DNA of 64,000 nt, from positions 1-64,000 of the forward strand of contig JAOWBW010001451.1 of the NCBI GenBank assembly GCA_026119855.1, written 5' to 3'. This document shows positions 12,059-23,900 of the stretch, piece after piece. Source of the DNA: Campanula takesimana. Lineage: Eukaryota > Streptophyta > Magnoliopsida > Asterales > Campanulaceae. Positions within the stretch are counted from its first letter, which is position 1. Every line of letters begins with the position of its first letter. The position numbers and the translations under genes were made by a program. The notes under the pieces were generated by a model. That model ran no database searches. It had not been told where the DNA came from and worked only from the letters and a program-made list of their open reading frames with translations.

Positions 12059-13480
12059 TGTTGGGTATGCCCACACATATCTTAGTTTTAATGTAATAGG
12101 ATTTATTAGATTTGATTAATCCATCACCTAAGTTTTATTTCATGGACTTTAGACCCACATGTAAGAAGTATTTATACTTCATTTTTTAAGTTGTCCATTG
12201 TTATAGAATAGGCTTAGAAATAGGGCAAGAAGATTAAGATTCAAGATAAATCACAAGTTCAGTTTGAGCCACGCGCCTATGCGCCCCTTCATGCTATGCG
12301 CCATGCGCCTTTCAGCGCGCGCGCATATAGCCTCGCGCCTCAAAGATCCACGCGCGTTGTTACGCGCCTCAAATGGACCATGCGCTCTAATGGCTCAACG
12401 CGCCCCATCATGGTTGATTTTACACTCAGTGATTTATTGAAGACTCGAAGACTTGAAGAGAATTCAAATTACGCCAATGATCCAACGGTGGTTAAAAGAT
12501 GCATATACGCCCAATCTATTGACACGTGTCCATAACGGTCACATTTATGTTGAGTGTCAAAATGGCTATAATATATGCATGCTCCAATCAACGAGCGACA
12601 GCTCATCTTATCCACAAGGATTTCCAACGGCTAGTTTTTTTGAAGTTCACTATAAATACCCCATAACTTCAACATTTTGAAGTTGCTGAGTTTTGCTAAG
12701 AATTTCAAGAATTTCTCTCTCTAAGCATTTGTTGAAGATTTGAAGATTGCCTTCGTTTTTCCAGATTTCTCAAGAACATCTTCATACCTTCATCCTTAGC
12801 CCAGATCTTCAAAGCCTTAACACTTTAGTTTCTTGTGCTCTCCATCTCAAAGATCTAAAGAGCCTTGATACTAAGAACACACACGCACCTCTTTAAGATT
12901 AATCATTTAGATTCTTCTTTAAGAGATACACCGGTTATTGTTTTGGATTTGTTCTTTCATAGTAATAGATCTTGAGTTAGTGTATAAGCTCAAACATTGT
13001 AATTTGTAACACTCACTCATTATATAAGATCTCGATTTGAAATCCAAGACTAACCATCTTGGTAGAGGACGTAGATCTTTCATTGATCGAACCTCTCCAA
13101 ATAGCTTGTGTTATTATCTTGTTATTTCTTTCAAGTTATTATTTTCACTCACTATTTGCTTGTTTACTCATTGTAGATTGATTGAACTGAATTGTGTTGT
13201 GTTTGTTAAAACATTTGCCTTAGTTCCTTATTTCACTCACTTTGAGCCAAAATACTTAGTGTGTGTGTTGCGCTCCCTTTATCACTTTGCGCCTATTTTC
13301 ATTACTAAATTCCGCTATGCATTTCACTCACTCACTTGGGCGCATTTCATTACGCTTACTTGATAAAGTGCGCATTTGCAATTGAGTTTTTCAAGGGTAC
13401 GAAAAGATTTTTAAAACAGCTATTCACCCCCCCCCCCCTCTAGCTATTTTTCATACCCTTGTTGCCCTTTGGGACCAACA
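12059..13480 (+). repeat. 3' LTR of element 1
   Basis: Second copy of 4-1419. Differences seen by eye: G/A near 12117, C/T near 12233, T/C near 12404, G/A near 13317, and 1-bp length changes in short runs, including the C run near 13430. Confidence 0.95.
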
Positions 13481-13664
13481 TAAAGTTATGGTCAAAGTTC
13501 AGTTGAATTGACCAAAAAGGACAAACTGTGCACATTAAGCTGGGCAAGTGTTATACAAATTCTAATATATCGATCTTATTTTTAATTAGGTTTTATTCCA
13601 ATTATTCCAATATTAAGCTACAAAATACATTTAGATTAATTTGTATAGTAAATAAATATTTTGT

Positions 13665-13667
<3 letters not shown>

Positions 13668-13732
<65 letters not shown>
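13668..13732. repeat. (TA)n microsatellite
   Basis: About 32 uninterrupted TA units in the right flank of element 1. The rest of 13481-13820 is AT-rich and featureless. Confidence 0.95.
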
Positions 13733-13734
<2 letters not shown>

Positions 13735-13820
13735 GCATTAAATGTAACTTTTAGAAATTAGAAGGACTAAATTGCACATCTGAAGTTAAAAATGAAGTGA
13801 GATGATCTTAATACAATATA

Positions 13821-15256
13821 CTCCCTCCGTCACATAACTATGTGCAAAAAATGAGTTTTACACGGGAACTAATGGATGCATAATAGTGGATAGTTGTTGT
13901 GAGTGTGAAAAGTAAACTAAGAAAGATAAAGTGGGGTAGGGAATAGTAGGTGTTAGTACCTCACTATGTTTAATCACAAATTAATCATAGTAAATATGTT
14001 TTGATAAATAAATAATCAAGTCCAGTTGATTATATGATGTATACAAAGACCTGAGCACAGGCAACCAAATATAATCCCCAACAGCTAAGACTGTCCTGCA
14101 TCTACACAACTCAACAGTCAACATTACATGATCTACCTATCATTTATACATCAAACAAATTGAAGAAAGACCTATTACAGACTCCATTACATTCAAATGA
14201 ATTATCAAGATGCTAATTACAAACAAGCCTCAACAGCCAAAGCCTTAAAGGCCCAACAGCTAAGACCCCTGCTTCAACAACTATGACGGCTCTTGATGAA
14301 CAGCTGACCCCACCTCACCAGATCTTTGAAGAATATTTATTCTAATATCATTGGAATAATCCATATTGAAGCTTGACCAAGACTGCACAGTCCTCTCTTG
14401 ACAACTTGCATAAGGAAGGAGTAACAAACCTGTCTTCACCAAAGTCAAAGACAAACCATTAACTCCTCTGTACCTTTGTTCCCCAAACGGCTACTCTTGT
14501 ACCGTTGTCTCCCAACGGCTATATGCCATCCCTTATATAAAGGAGCATACTGGCATGTTGTCAAGTTAACCCTTTCACACAATCTTTACAACCTTCACAC
14601 TATTTTACAACCCTTCTGTAATCTTGAATATTTGCATAGACCCCTGAAATATTGTGCCATTTTGCACCCAGTTACAACCCAATTCAGCCAGCTAACAGCC
14701 AAGCTATTTCTCTTTGTAAACACACTTGTGATTTATTTTTCTTTTCTTTTTCTCGCTTTGAAAGAAGCAATCTTAATTGAAGTGTCAATTAAGTAGAGGG
14801 GGTTCAAAGGAACTTGCCTTATCAATTCTTGTAACTCTTATTGAAGAGAATATTATAGTGAATTGGTCTCACTGTTCCAACAGTGGGGGTGGATGTAAGA
14901 GAAGGGTTTTGCCTCTGAACCACATTAAAATACTGTGTACACTCTTGTCCATACACTTACACACACACTACACTTTGTCCTTTCATTTATTTATTTATTT
15001 ATATTCCGCTGCACATTTCTTTATTTATTACTTCTCAACAGCTAACCTCAAACAGTTAGCTGTCCAAGTTTTAATTCATCTGTTCATTTAGCAGGGCCTT
15101 TCAGTAGGTTGATTGGTTTTGCGAATATAAAAGTAAAGTAGGAGAGAGAATGAGTGGGATAAATAGCAAAGATTATTTGCCATTTTAGGAAAATGTGACT
15201 TATCAATGGGACACCCAAAATAGCAATTTATGCACATAGTTATGGAACGGAGGGAG
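13821..15256. mobile_element. Stowaway-like MITE split by a solo LTR
   Basis: The left end CTCCCTCCGT and right end ACGGAGGGAG are flanked by TA, and inverted similarity continues inward through CATAACTATGTGCA. After removing the nested solo LTR and one target repeat, the MITE is about 278 bp, a normal size for this type. Confidence 0.85.
13951..15103 (+). mobile_element. Solo LTR (copia-type) nested in the MITE
   Basis: A 1153-bp sequence starts TGTTAG and ends TTTCA, with 5-bp direct repeats GTAGG at 13946-13950 and 15104-15108. A TATATAAAGGAG box near 14535 marks its promoter. No primer site, second LTR or internal region is present, so it is the product of LTR-LTR recombination. The internal short reading frames are not genes. 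Orientation is inferred from the TATA box. Confidence 0.85.
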
Positions 15257-15571
15257 TATAATACAACCTTGCTTGTATTTGGATATTTAATTTTATTTTT
15301 TTACTCATTTTCCCCCATATTTTGGTGAGAAAATTAATGGATGTATATGATAAAATTGGACATAAAAATGAAGAACAATTACTAATTTTAATCAGGCCTA
15401 AAATATCTACATGATCTATGAACTTAAAGTATAATCACTCTGTCCATTTGAAATAGACAAATTTTCATTTTAATCTTCTCATTTAGAATTAGCTAGGCCT
15501 GAAATGAAAAGTGCTTTACTACACTGTCTATTTATCATACTCACAATAAATATATCATTTATTATTACATA
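15257..15571. other. AT-rich intergenic sequence
   Basis: Between two MITEs; no coding or repeat structure recognised. Confidence 0.4.
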
Positions 15572-15861
15572 CTACCTCTATTTTATGTCACTTGAGACAA
15601 AAAAATTTGGCACACAAATTAAGGAAAAGAAGGAGAGAGAAATAGTGGGAGGAGGTGTTTATGAGTATGAAAAATTAAAGTAAGAGAGAAAATGAGTGAG
15701 AGGAATAGTAAGTTGATTGGTGTTGTGAGTGTAAAAGTAAAGTAAGAGAGAGAATGAGGGGGAGTAATAATAAAGATTCTTTACAATTTTGGGGCTTTGA
15801 GCAGTCTCAAGGCACGTGAAATGGATGGAAAAGAAAATAAGTTTGAAGTGACACGAGGGAG
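15572..15861. mobile_element. Stowaway-like MITE
   Basis: Left CTACCTCTATTTTATGTCAC, right GTGACACGAGGGAG, both flanked by TA; about 290 bp with GAGAGA-rich interior like its relatives. The left end has diverged from the family consensus. Confidence 0.75.
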
Positions 15862-16245
15862 TATTCCACTAATAACCTCACTTACTTTCTAAATTCTACA
15901 TTCATAATATTATAATACTATTTTTATTTTTTATCTTTGTATCATCTCATTTTGTTTAATTTTAAATGGGATGAAGAAAAATCATCTTCATTTATTAAAA
16001 AAAATCGTTTATATTGTTTGATGACGATTCTTTATGTTTAGAACTGTCAAGCAAGTTATTTTTCTTAAAAAAATAATGCTATTAAATGGGTAGTAAACAG
16101 TTGCCTTAGGCATTTTATAAAAATTTTAAGCATTCATTTTGTAAAATAATTATTAATGTTTTAATAATATATAAAAGCTTTTCGCTTCCCCGTTAATCTT
16201 TTTTTTAATTTCAATATTCGAAATCATATTAACGCCCCGTGCATC
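15862..16245. other. AT-rich intergenic sequence
   Basis: No gene or recognisable repeat apart from A/T runs. Confidence 0.4.
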
Positions 16246-16253
16246 TGAGCAAC

Positions 16254-16448
16254 CAGAGGCGTAGCTAGGAAGGGCTTAAGGGGGGCAATTACCCCTATTG
16301 GTTTGAACATTTTTTTTACTAGTGTAATTTTTTTGAAATTATGAGGGTTTAGTGGATTTTTTTTCTAACTTGCCCCCGTTGATTTAAAGAAAAAATTACA
16401 TTAGAATTCAGTTTGCCCCATTAATTAAATTTCTTGGCTCCGCCACTG
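16254..16448. mobile_element. hAT-type MITE with perfect 8-bp target duplication
   Basis: Left end CAGAGGCGTAGCTAGG and right end TGGCTCCGCCACTG are imperfect inverted repeats. The 8-bp direct repeat TGAGCAAC occurs at 16246-16253 and 16449-16456. The 195-bp element has no coding capacity. Duplication length and CAG-type ends fit hAT. Confidence 0.85.
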
Positions 16449-16456
16449 TGAGCAAC

Positions 16457-16963
16457 ACTATTATTTCTTCAAACCTATTAGGAGCGAGCCCCCTTATAGG
16501 CAAGTTCAGTTGGTGAGCTATATGATGGTCTGTTTCAAAATGATAGTTTTATTTATTTCATTATTATTAAAATTATTTTTTTTAATTAATCTTATCATTT
16601 TATGAAAATTTAAAATTTGACATAGAGGGAAGACTCAAAAGAGTTGATATTTTCATGCGGAAGTAGGACCCATCTAGTGGGTCGATATTAGCAGGGCTTG
16701 GGCAATGGACAGGACAGTTGTCTGCCAGAGTGAGATGAATAATGGGCTTAATTATCATGTGAGATAATACAAAATAACACGTTTTTTTTGAAAATTATTT
16801 TTATAAGTCGCGACTGCCTAACCAGTACTATCAACTACTAGTCCGCCATATTCTCTTGCTTTTTAACCTTTTCTGATAAGCCCCGGGCAGGATGGCATTT
16901 GACTTTAAAAAGTTTATTAGTTGAATCATTAGAAAACGTGATTAATAGGGCCAATGGATTATA
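16457..16963. other. Intergenic sequence
   Basis: About 500 bp without recognisable coding or repeat structure. Confidence 0.4.
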
Positions 16964-17245
16964 CTCCCTCCGTTTCATGTGAATTGAGAAAAAAAAAAAG
17001 CACAATAATTAAGAGAAAGTAGTGAATGTGTGGTGAAAATGAAGAGAGAGAATGAGTGGGGTAAATAGAAGTGTTGGTTGGATAAAATGAGTGGTAGAAA
17101 ATGAAGAGAGAGAATTAGTGAGGTTAAATGGGTGGGGTTACGTGAATATAAAATATTAGTAAAAATTTTGCCATTTGGGTAGTCTCAATTGAGATGAAAC
17201 GGACGAAAAGGGAAATAAGTCTCAATTCACATGAAACGGAGGAAG
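16964..17245. mobile_element. Stowaway-like MITE
   Basis: Left CTCCCTCCGTTTCATGTG and right CACATGAAACGGAGGAAG, flanked by TA; 282 bp. Confidence 0.88.
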
Positions 17246-17248
17246 TAA

Positions 17249-17403
17249 TTAGCATGCCCAAAAGGTTCATATGAACCGGCAAATCGGAGGTTCATGAACC
17301 GTGAAAAACCGCCAAAACCGTGAACCGGGTATAGGCGGTTTTATAAGGTTCATCTATATTGTGAACCGTAAACCGGCGGTTCACATGAACCGGGCATGTC
17401 TAA
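17249..17403. mobile_element. Small GAACCG-rich MITE
   Basis: Left TTAGCATGCCC and right GGGCATGTCTAA are inverted repeats around about 155 bp packed with GAACCG/CGGTTC words in both orientations. It abuts the preceding MITE. A target duplication is not clear. Confidence 0.55.
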
Positions 17404-17784
17404 TTATAATTACGGGCCCTATGGTGTAGTACTTACTAACCAACCAAATTACTTCACGTACTAAAGTTTCGCAAAATCAAAATCGATTATTCTTTTTAGA
17501 ATAAATTGCAATTTGATAACGCAAGTTTTACTTAATGTTTCAACTGGTTCAATTTTACTTTGACCATTTGATTACTCGAGTTTGATAATCTGTTGTAAAT
17601 TGTTGTAAACTAATAAATCGCTAGTTTTTAGCGGAAAACATATCATATGCCATTCACATGACATTCATAAGTGTTAGAGCATTAAACAGAAGAACGATAG
17701 CAAGCGAAATAATCTAACACGAAAACAAGAATTTCCTTCGATAGACACCAAAGCAAAAACTCTCAAAACTTCAAGACAAAAACT
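17404..17784. other. Intergenic sequence
   Basis: No coding or repeat structure recognised. Confidence 0.4.
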
Positions 17785-18818
17785 CATGTGAGACCGTCTC
17801 ACCATGTGAGACGGATCCTCCATTGGTCAAAACACGCCAGCTCATGCCCGCTCCAGCGCTCCACCCGCCCAGCCAACTCCTCCATCCTTCCAGCTTGCTC
17901 CACGTGTCCTCCATTTAAAAAAAAATTCCTAATAACTTTAAAATGCTATATCTTGAGATTTTGAAGTAGATTTTTTTTTAAATACCGGTGTGTTCGTCTC
18001 GACGAGACGAATAAAAATTGATAGGTTATGATATGGTTTGATTTTTTTTTTTTTTAAATATTTTTTATTATACAAAACAAGTGAGCTGCTCGTCATAATA
18101 AAATGTAACACTTTCTTATGAAGAAAGTAACAGTTTGGTCTTTAAAAAGTAATACTTTTATTGTAAGATGTAACAGCAGTTTCGCAAATAACATAAATAA
18201 TTTTTATGATTAGAAAAAGTAATAATTGAAGTGTAACACAGTGCATATATGATTGTAATATGCTATATAGATGAATGTACAGTTTTATAGAGTAAATGTT
18301 ACTTTTTTTTCTTTAAAAAAAGAGTAAAAATTCATGTATATAAGCGGTTTTATATTTCAATTGAATGTAAAACCCTATAAAAGTGTTACAATTGAGGAAA
18401 AAAAGTTACATTCATTTATTATAAAATGTAACATTAATTTAGTTGTCAATCTTATGTTATCTTTAATCTATTTCATCAAAATTAGTACATTTTTTAGAGA
18501 AAAAAAGTGTTACATATGAGAAAAAAGTGTTACATTTCCTTATAAAAAAGAGAAAATTTGGGGGGAAACTAGTTTCCCCATAAGTTATAAAAAGTCATGT
18601 TTTTATAGGGTTTAATGTTTAGGGTTTAGGGTTTAGTGTTTAGAGTTTTAGGTTTGGGGTTTAAGGGTTAAAAACATGACTTTTTATAACTTATGGAGGA
18701 ACTAGTTTCCTCCAAAACACACTCTACAAAAAATGTTACTTTGAAAGGCAAAAAAAAAAAATGGCTCGTCTTACCTGTGAGAGACGGTCTCACGCCGTGA
18801 GACGGACTCACAGGAAAC
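17785..18818. repeat. Candidate 1-kb inverted-end element with GAGAC(C/G)GTCTC clusters
   Basis: The left edge carries GTGAGACCGTCTCAC followed by GTGAGACGG; the right edge carries GAGACGGTCTCACG and GTGAGACGGACTCACAGG. The interior is AT-rich with many GTAACA/TGTTAC words. Mirror-image clusters at both ends suggest a non-autonomous DNA transposon, but no target duplication was identified. Confidence 0.45.
18559..18714. mobile_element. Foldback MITE with telomere-like TTTAGGG core
   Basis: Inverted arms of about 45 bp (GGAAACTAGTTTCCCCATAA at the left, its mirror at the right) surround a core of TTTAGGG and TTTAATG variants. A shorter relative lies at 38936-39059. Confidence 0.65.
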
Positions 18819-19004
18819 CCCCCAAACTTCAAACTAGAAAATTGAATGTAGCTTTCCATTTTTGGTTTTTACTTTCAAATTTGATGCAATTAACACAAGG
18901 GATTAGAAACACCATTTGTTTTTCCTTGCCGCTCCGAGTGCCTAAAGGCTCAAAAGATCATATTGTAACACTTGAGAACAGAACGATTTGTTTTAAGAAA
19001 TGGC

Positions 19005-19495
19005 TGTTAGATCAATATGGCTTGCAACACAAATAATTTGGTACCTTCCATTAATAAAATCATAACTATGACATTAATATAAAGTATGGTCAAAATAGTC
19101 AATGTGTAGAATCCCTGAAATGTTATTTATCTATCTTTGATGGGCAAGATAGTAAATCAACATTGCTTTGGAAATGAATAGGTATGGTCCCTATTTGAAG
19201 TGTCACCATGTTTACTATATAAATGCCACTCCATCAAGCCTTAAACATACTTGATTCTTACTTTCTCTCATCTAAATTATCTCTTCATTATTGAAAGAAC
19301 TTTTGAGAGACTAAGAGACACTTTCATTTAGAAGATCATCTCCCTACATTATCTTCTACTTCATTCTTATTCTCCCTTCAAGACATCAAGATGGATTCAA
19401 CAGGTATACATTTATTACATGCTTCCGCTTCATCTCTTCCTCTTTCTCTTACTTAAATATGAGTGTGGCATTCAGGGATTAAAATTGTTCTATCA
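19005..19495 (+). repeat. 5' LTR of element 2
   Basis: 491 bp with a TATATAAA box at 19216-19223; same length as the 3' copy. Confidence 0.95.
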
Positions 19496-19497
19496 AT

Positions 19498-19509
19498 TGG
19501 TATCAGAGC
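19498..19509 (+). other. Primer binding site, element 2
   Basis: TGGTATCAGAGC, complementary to initiator tRNA-Met, two bases after the LTR. Confidence 0.9.
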
Positions 19510-19903
19510 CCCGCTCATTATTTAGTTTGAGTTTGAGTTCTTGTTTTAAAGCTTTATGCTTTGACTATGATTCATTTTCCCTGTTGAATCTTAAGGTATT
19601 TGATGATTGATTAAGGACTCTAATTCATTCATAGAGTACTGATGATCTTCATCTAAATTAAGTAAATGGTTTGAAAAAGTTTTGTTATTTAAAAATGGTT
19701 CTTGTGAGACTATCCCTTCATAACATGGTTTTATGTTTAAATGCATACCATGTGGATCTACTCACTTGATTCCACTAATTTAAAGCAAGATTATCCCTAT
19801 ATAACGTGGTTTTATGTTTTAAGTACATACCATGTGGATCTACTTGCAATTCATTAATTTTGGGAAAGTTTTAAACAAAATTCAGAAGTGCAGAAAATCG
19901 CCT

Positions 19904-20280
19904 TGCTCGGCCGAGTCCTTTGCTTTGCTCGGCCGAGCATATGAAAAGGCGCGAACTGCTCGACCGAGTCCTTTGTTTTGCTCGGCCGAGCAGATGAACA
20001 GGCGCCAAAATTGACATAAACCGGTTGGATCTTTGGTCGAGTCCGGTTCGGTTCTCTTGAAAACCCGGTCGGGTTTTTGGCTTTGCCCGGTCGGACCAAG
20101 ACTTGCACGGCCGAGCGTTTAGATTTGCTCGGTCGCGCATTGTATGTCAACAAAGGCAAAATGTTCTGATTAAAAGTGCTCGGCCGTGTCCTTTGTTCTG
20201 CTCGGCCGAGCAGATCAATTTTCAAACAATCTGATTTAAAGTGCTCGGCCGAGCACTTTCCTTGACTCGGCCGAGCAGTC
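19904..20280 (+). repeat. Palindromic GCTCGGCCGAGC array in the leader of element 2
   Basis: About ten copies of CTCGGCCGAG or close variants within 380 bp, irregularly spaced. The longest perfect palindromes are 16 bp (20198-20213) and 18 bp (20240-20257). It lies between the primer site and gag, where retroelement packaging and dimerisation signals are found. The array keeps a minus-strand reading frame open, but that frame encodes only the repeat and is not a gene. Confidence 0.8.
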
Positions 20281-20932
20281 ACTGTTCAGAGTTTTTTTGG
20301 AAAAATTCTTATTTTCTGTACAACTTTTGTTTCCCTTGGACAAAACATTAATTTTTCAAACCTTAAAGCCCTGATTAATTATATGCTTAAATAATTTTAT
20401 TCATTATTTAAATAATATTATCACCTAAGTGATTAACGTTATTTAAATGCACAAAATTATTAAAGTGTTGAATGTTTAAGATATGAATGACTTGAATTTT
20501 CCAAAGAAGATCTTGACATTTGACTAACGATGGTATATCAGGCTGGAAACCTTGACTGGTCTCCTCAACCATCTGAACGGATTGGTGGAACGACTAAGGT
20601 TGAACAACGCAACGTACTAAGAAAGTCTTAAGCATTCTTGTGATGACATATAAAATGAACATTTGGTAATTTTATTAAATGCTTAAGACTACCCAAAGGA
20701 AGATTATGCATTTAATCAAATATTGTTCAAAATACTTGTCATCTAAAGTAGTTATTTATGAGTCAATTCGCAATCCAAAGATTAGTTTGATGTCATGTTA
20801 ATTGCTTTATTGATGGATTTCATTTGATATAATTAATCTTTTAATTCATAATGTAGTTACTTATTATTGTTTTGTATTCATTCTTGTTCTCGATTCCCAG
20901 ATTTACTTAACGCTTCTTCTATTACTGCTGCG
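20281..20932 (+). other. Remainder of the element 2 leader
   Basis: AT-rich, no coding signal before the gag ATG. Confidence 0.4.
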
Positions 20933-23900
20933 ATGAGCACAATTCCAATGCTTAATGGGACAAACTTTAAAACTTGGAAAAACAAAATTACTATGATCTT
21001 GGGCTGCATGGACATAGACCTCGCATTTAGGGAGCCAATTCCTCTTCCTCTTAGTGAAGATAGCACCGCTGAGGATCTATTGAACTTTGAGAAGTGGAAA
21101 CGCTCTAATCGTGTAAGTCTTATGATCATGAAAAATGTTGTCCCGGAGGCATTTCTCAACAGTGTCCCCGAGGACGTTGATGCTAAGACCTTTCTGGAAA
21201 CCCTTGAACGGCGCTTTGCTAAAAGCGAAAAGTCGGAAACAAGTTCTACCCTAAGGAAACTTGTTTCCATGAAGTACAAGGGTACCGGGAACTTAAGGGA
21301 GTATATTTTAGAAATGCTTCACTTATCAACTAAACTAAAATGACTTAAGTTAGAGATATCGGAAGATCTTCTCGTCCATTTAGTGTTGATTTCTCTTCCT
21401 CCTCAGTTTGGTCACTTTGAGGTGACATATAATTGTCAGAAAGACAAGTGGGATATTAATGAATTAATCTCACATCTGACACAAGAGGAAGATATGTTGA
21501 AGCAATCTAAAATTGAAAGTGCTCACTTAGCATCTACCTCTTCTCATGGGACTAAGAGAAGAGGGAAGGAAATTGCGGTAACAAGCAATAAGAAGCCTAA
21601 AGGATCATCTGATGATCGTAAGGAAAAGAAGTGCTTCTTTTGCAAGGACCCGAGTCATATGAAGTACGACTGCCCTAAGTATCACGCTTGGCGTGCTAAG
21701 AAAGGTATGTCATTTGGTCTTGTTTGTACTGAGGCTAATTTAGTTTCAATTCCTACATATACATGGTGGTTGGATTCTGGTGCAACAACTCACATTAGTA
21801 TGTCTATGCAAGGTTGCCTGAATTACCGAAGACCCAGTGAAGATGAAAGATTCATCTATATGGGAGCTGGGAACCCGGTAGAAGTCATAGGCATTGGAAC
21901 CTTTAGATTGTTGTTAAGTACAGGATATTATTTTGTATTAAATAATACTTTTATTGTACCTTCGTTTAGAAGGAATTTAATATCTATCACTGTTTTGGAC
22001 AAATAGGGTTACTCTTGTTCATTTGGTAATAATAGATGTGATTTATATTTCAATTCCATTATTGTTGGTACTAGTACTTTATCGAGTAGTGATAATCTTT
22101 ATTTGCTTAACACTACTCAAACAATCAATGAGTCCCATAATAATGAAACTAAATCTAAGAAGCGAAAGTTTTCAAGTGAAAATTCTTATACCTTATGGCA
22201 TAGGCGTTTGGGTCATATCTCCAAAAGGAGAATTGATAAGCTTGTGTCAGAAGGAATCATAAATAAACTTGATGTTCCTGAAAAGGACTTTTGCATTGAA
22301 TGCCTAAAAGAAAAGTTTACAAACTCGAAAAGAAAGGTATCCTCGAGAGCCTCAAGCGTCTTAGAACTAATACATACGGATATTTGTGGGCCATTCCCTT
22401 CTCCTTCTTGGAATGGTCAACAATATTTTATTACGTTCATAGACGACTACTCTCGATATGGATACATTTATTTACTTCATGAAAAGTCTCAATCTTTGGA
22501 CGTTTTCAAGTCTTATAAAGCCGAAGTTGAAAATCAACTAGGTAAGACTATTAAGAACGTTAGATCTGATCGTGATGGTGAATACTATGGTCGGAATGAT
22601 GGTTCGGGAGAACAACGTCCGGGTCCTTTTGCTCGCTATCTTGAAGAGTGTGGGATTGTCCCTCACTACACTATGCCGGGTTCACCTAGCATGAATGGTG
22701 TAGCTGAGAGACGTAATAGAACCCTTCAGGATATGGTAAGAAGTATGGTTTCTAATACTTCTTTACCTCACTCATTATGGGGCGATGCATTAAAAACGGC
22801 AACTTATCTTCTAAATAGGGCTCCCTCTAAGGCCACTAACAATAAAATCCCTTATGAATTATGGACGAATAAGAAACCGTCCCTAAATAATATTCATGTA
22901 TGGGGTTGTCCAGCAGAAGCTAGGCCTTATAGGCCTAACGAAGGAAAATTGGACGCTAAGACAGTTAGTTGCTACTTTGTAGGGTATGCCGAAAGATAAA
23001 GGGGCTATAAATTTTACAACCCGAAAACTAGAACATTTTTTGAAACGGGAAATGCTAGGTTCTTTGAGGATGTTGAATTTAGAGGGGAAATTAGGAATAA
23101 TAATTTTGAATTTAAGGAAGAGAAATCCTTTTCTATACCTCTTCCCTTAGTAGTCCCAATTGAAAATCAAGTACTTGTACCTGAAATTCAAGAGGAACAA
23201 ATTCAAAATATTGACTCCCCTATAAATATTGAACAACATGAAAATGTTGATCAAAATGAGGAAATTCAACAACCTCAAAATGAGGAAGAACCAGTGCCTT
23301 TAAGGAGATCCAATAGAGTTAGAAGAAGTGCCATTTCAGATGATTATGAGGTGTATCTTGCAGAGAATGAAGGACACCTAGGTTTAGTGGGAGATGAGCC
23401 TCTCACCTTCCATGAAGCCATTAAAGGTCCTAATTCTCATAAGTGGATCAATGCCATTAATGAAGAGTTAAAATCTATGAAAGACAACGACGTTTGGGAT
23501 CTTGTCCCATTACCGAAGGATGTGAAACCGATTGGTTGTAAATGGATATTTAAAACCAAAAGGGATTCACAAGGTAATGTGGAAAGAAATAAGGCTCGTC
23601 TTGTTGCCAAAGGTTTCACTCAAAAGGAAGGTATTGACTACAAAGAAACATTCTCTCCGGTGTCTTCTAAAAACTCCTTTAGGATCATTATGGCTTTAGT
23701 AGCACATTATGACCTTGAGCTTCATCAAATGGATGTAAAAACTGCTTTTCTCAATGGAGACATTGAGGAAACCATTTATATGAAGAAACCAGAAATGGTG
23801 GATGATTTGGAACAAACTAATCATTTAGTTTGTAAACTTAAGAAATCCATTTATGGGCTCAAGCAAGCTTCCCGTCAATGGTATCTCAAATTTAACCAAG

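Larger units (their letters stand above)
4..13480 (+). mobile_element. Element 1: Ty1/copia LTR retrotransposon, SIRE/Maximus-like, with 3' accessory gene
   Basis: A complete element bounded by two LTRs of about 1.42 kb, each starting TGTTGGG and ending CCAACA. A Met-tRNA primer site follows the 5' LTR and a purine tract precedes the 3' LTR. Internal order is gag, protease, integrase, reverse transcriptase, RNase H, then about 4.8 kb containing an accessory gene, which is the copia order and the long-3' layout of SIRE/Maximus elements. The LTRs differ by only about four or five substitutions and a few 1-bp indels (eye count), so insertion is recent, yet gag-pol has many frame breaks. The target duplication cannot be tested: only three bases (TAG) lie left of the element, and the 5 bp on the right are TAAAG. 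Confidence 0.93.

Noticed and set aside
19904..20280. CRISPR-like array
   Set aside because: Irregular spacing, palindromic 10-12 bp units, no cas genes, plant genome.
19854..20282. Long minus-strand open frame (142 codons) across the palindrome array
   Set aside because: Kept open by the repeated GC-rich word; the translation is just the repeat (LGRAEQRTRPS-like) and overlaps the leader of element 2.
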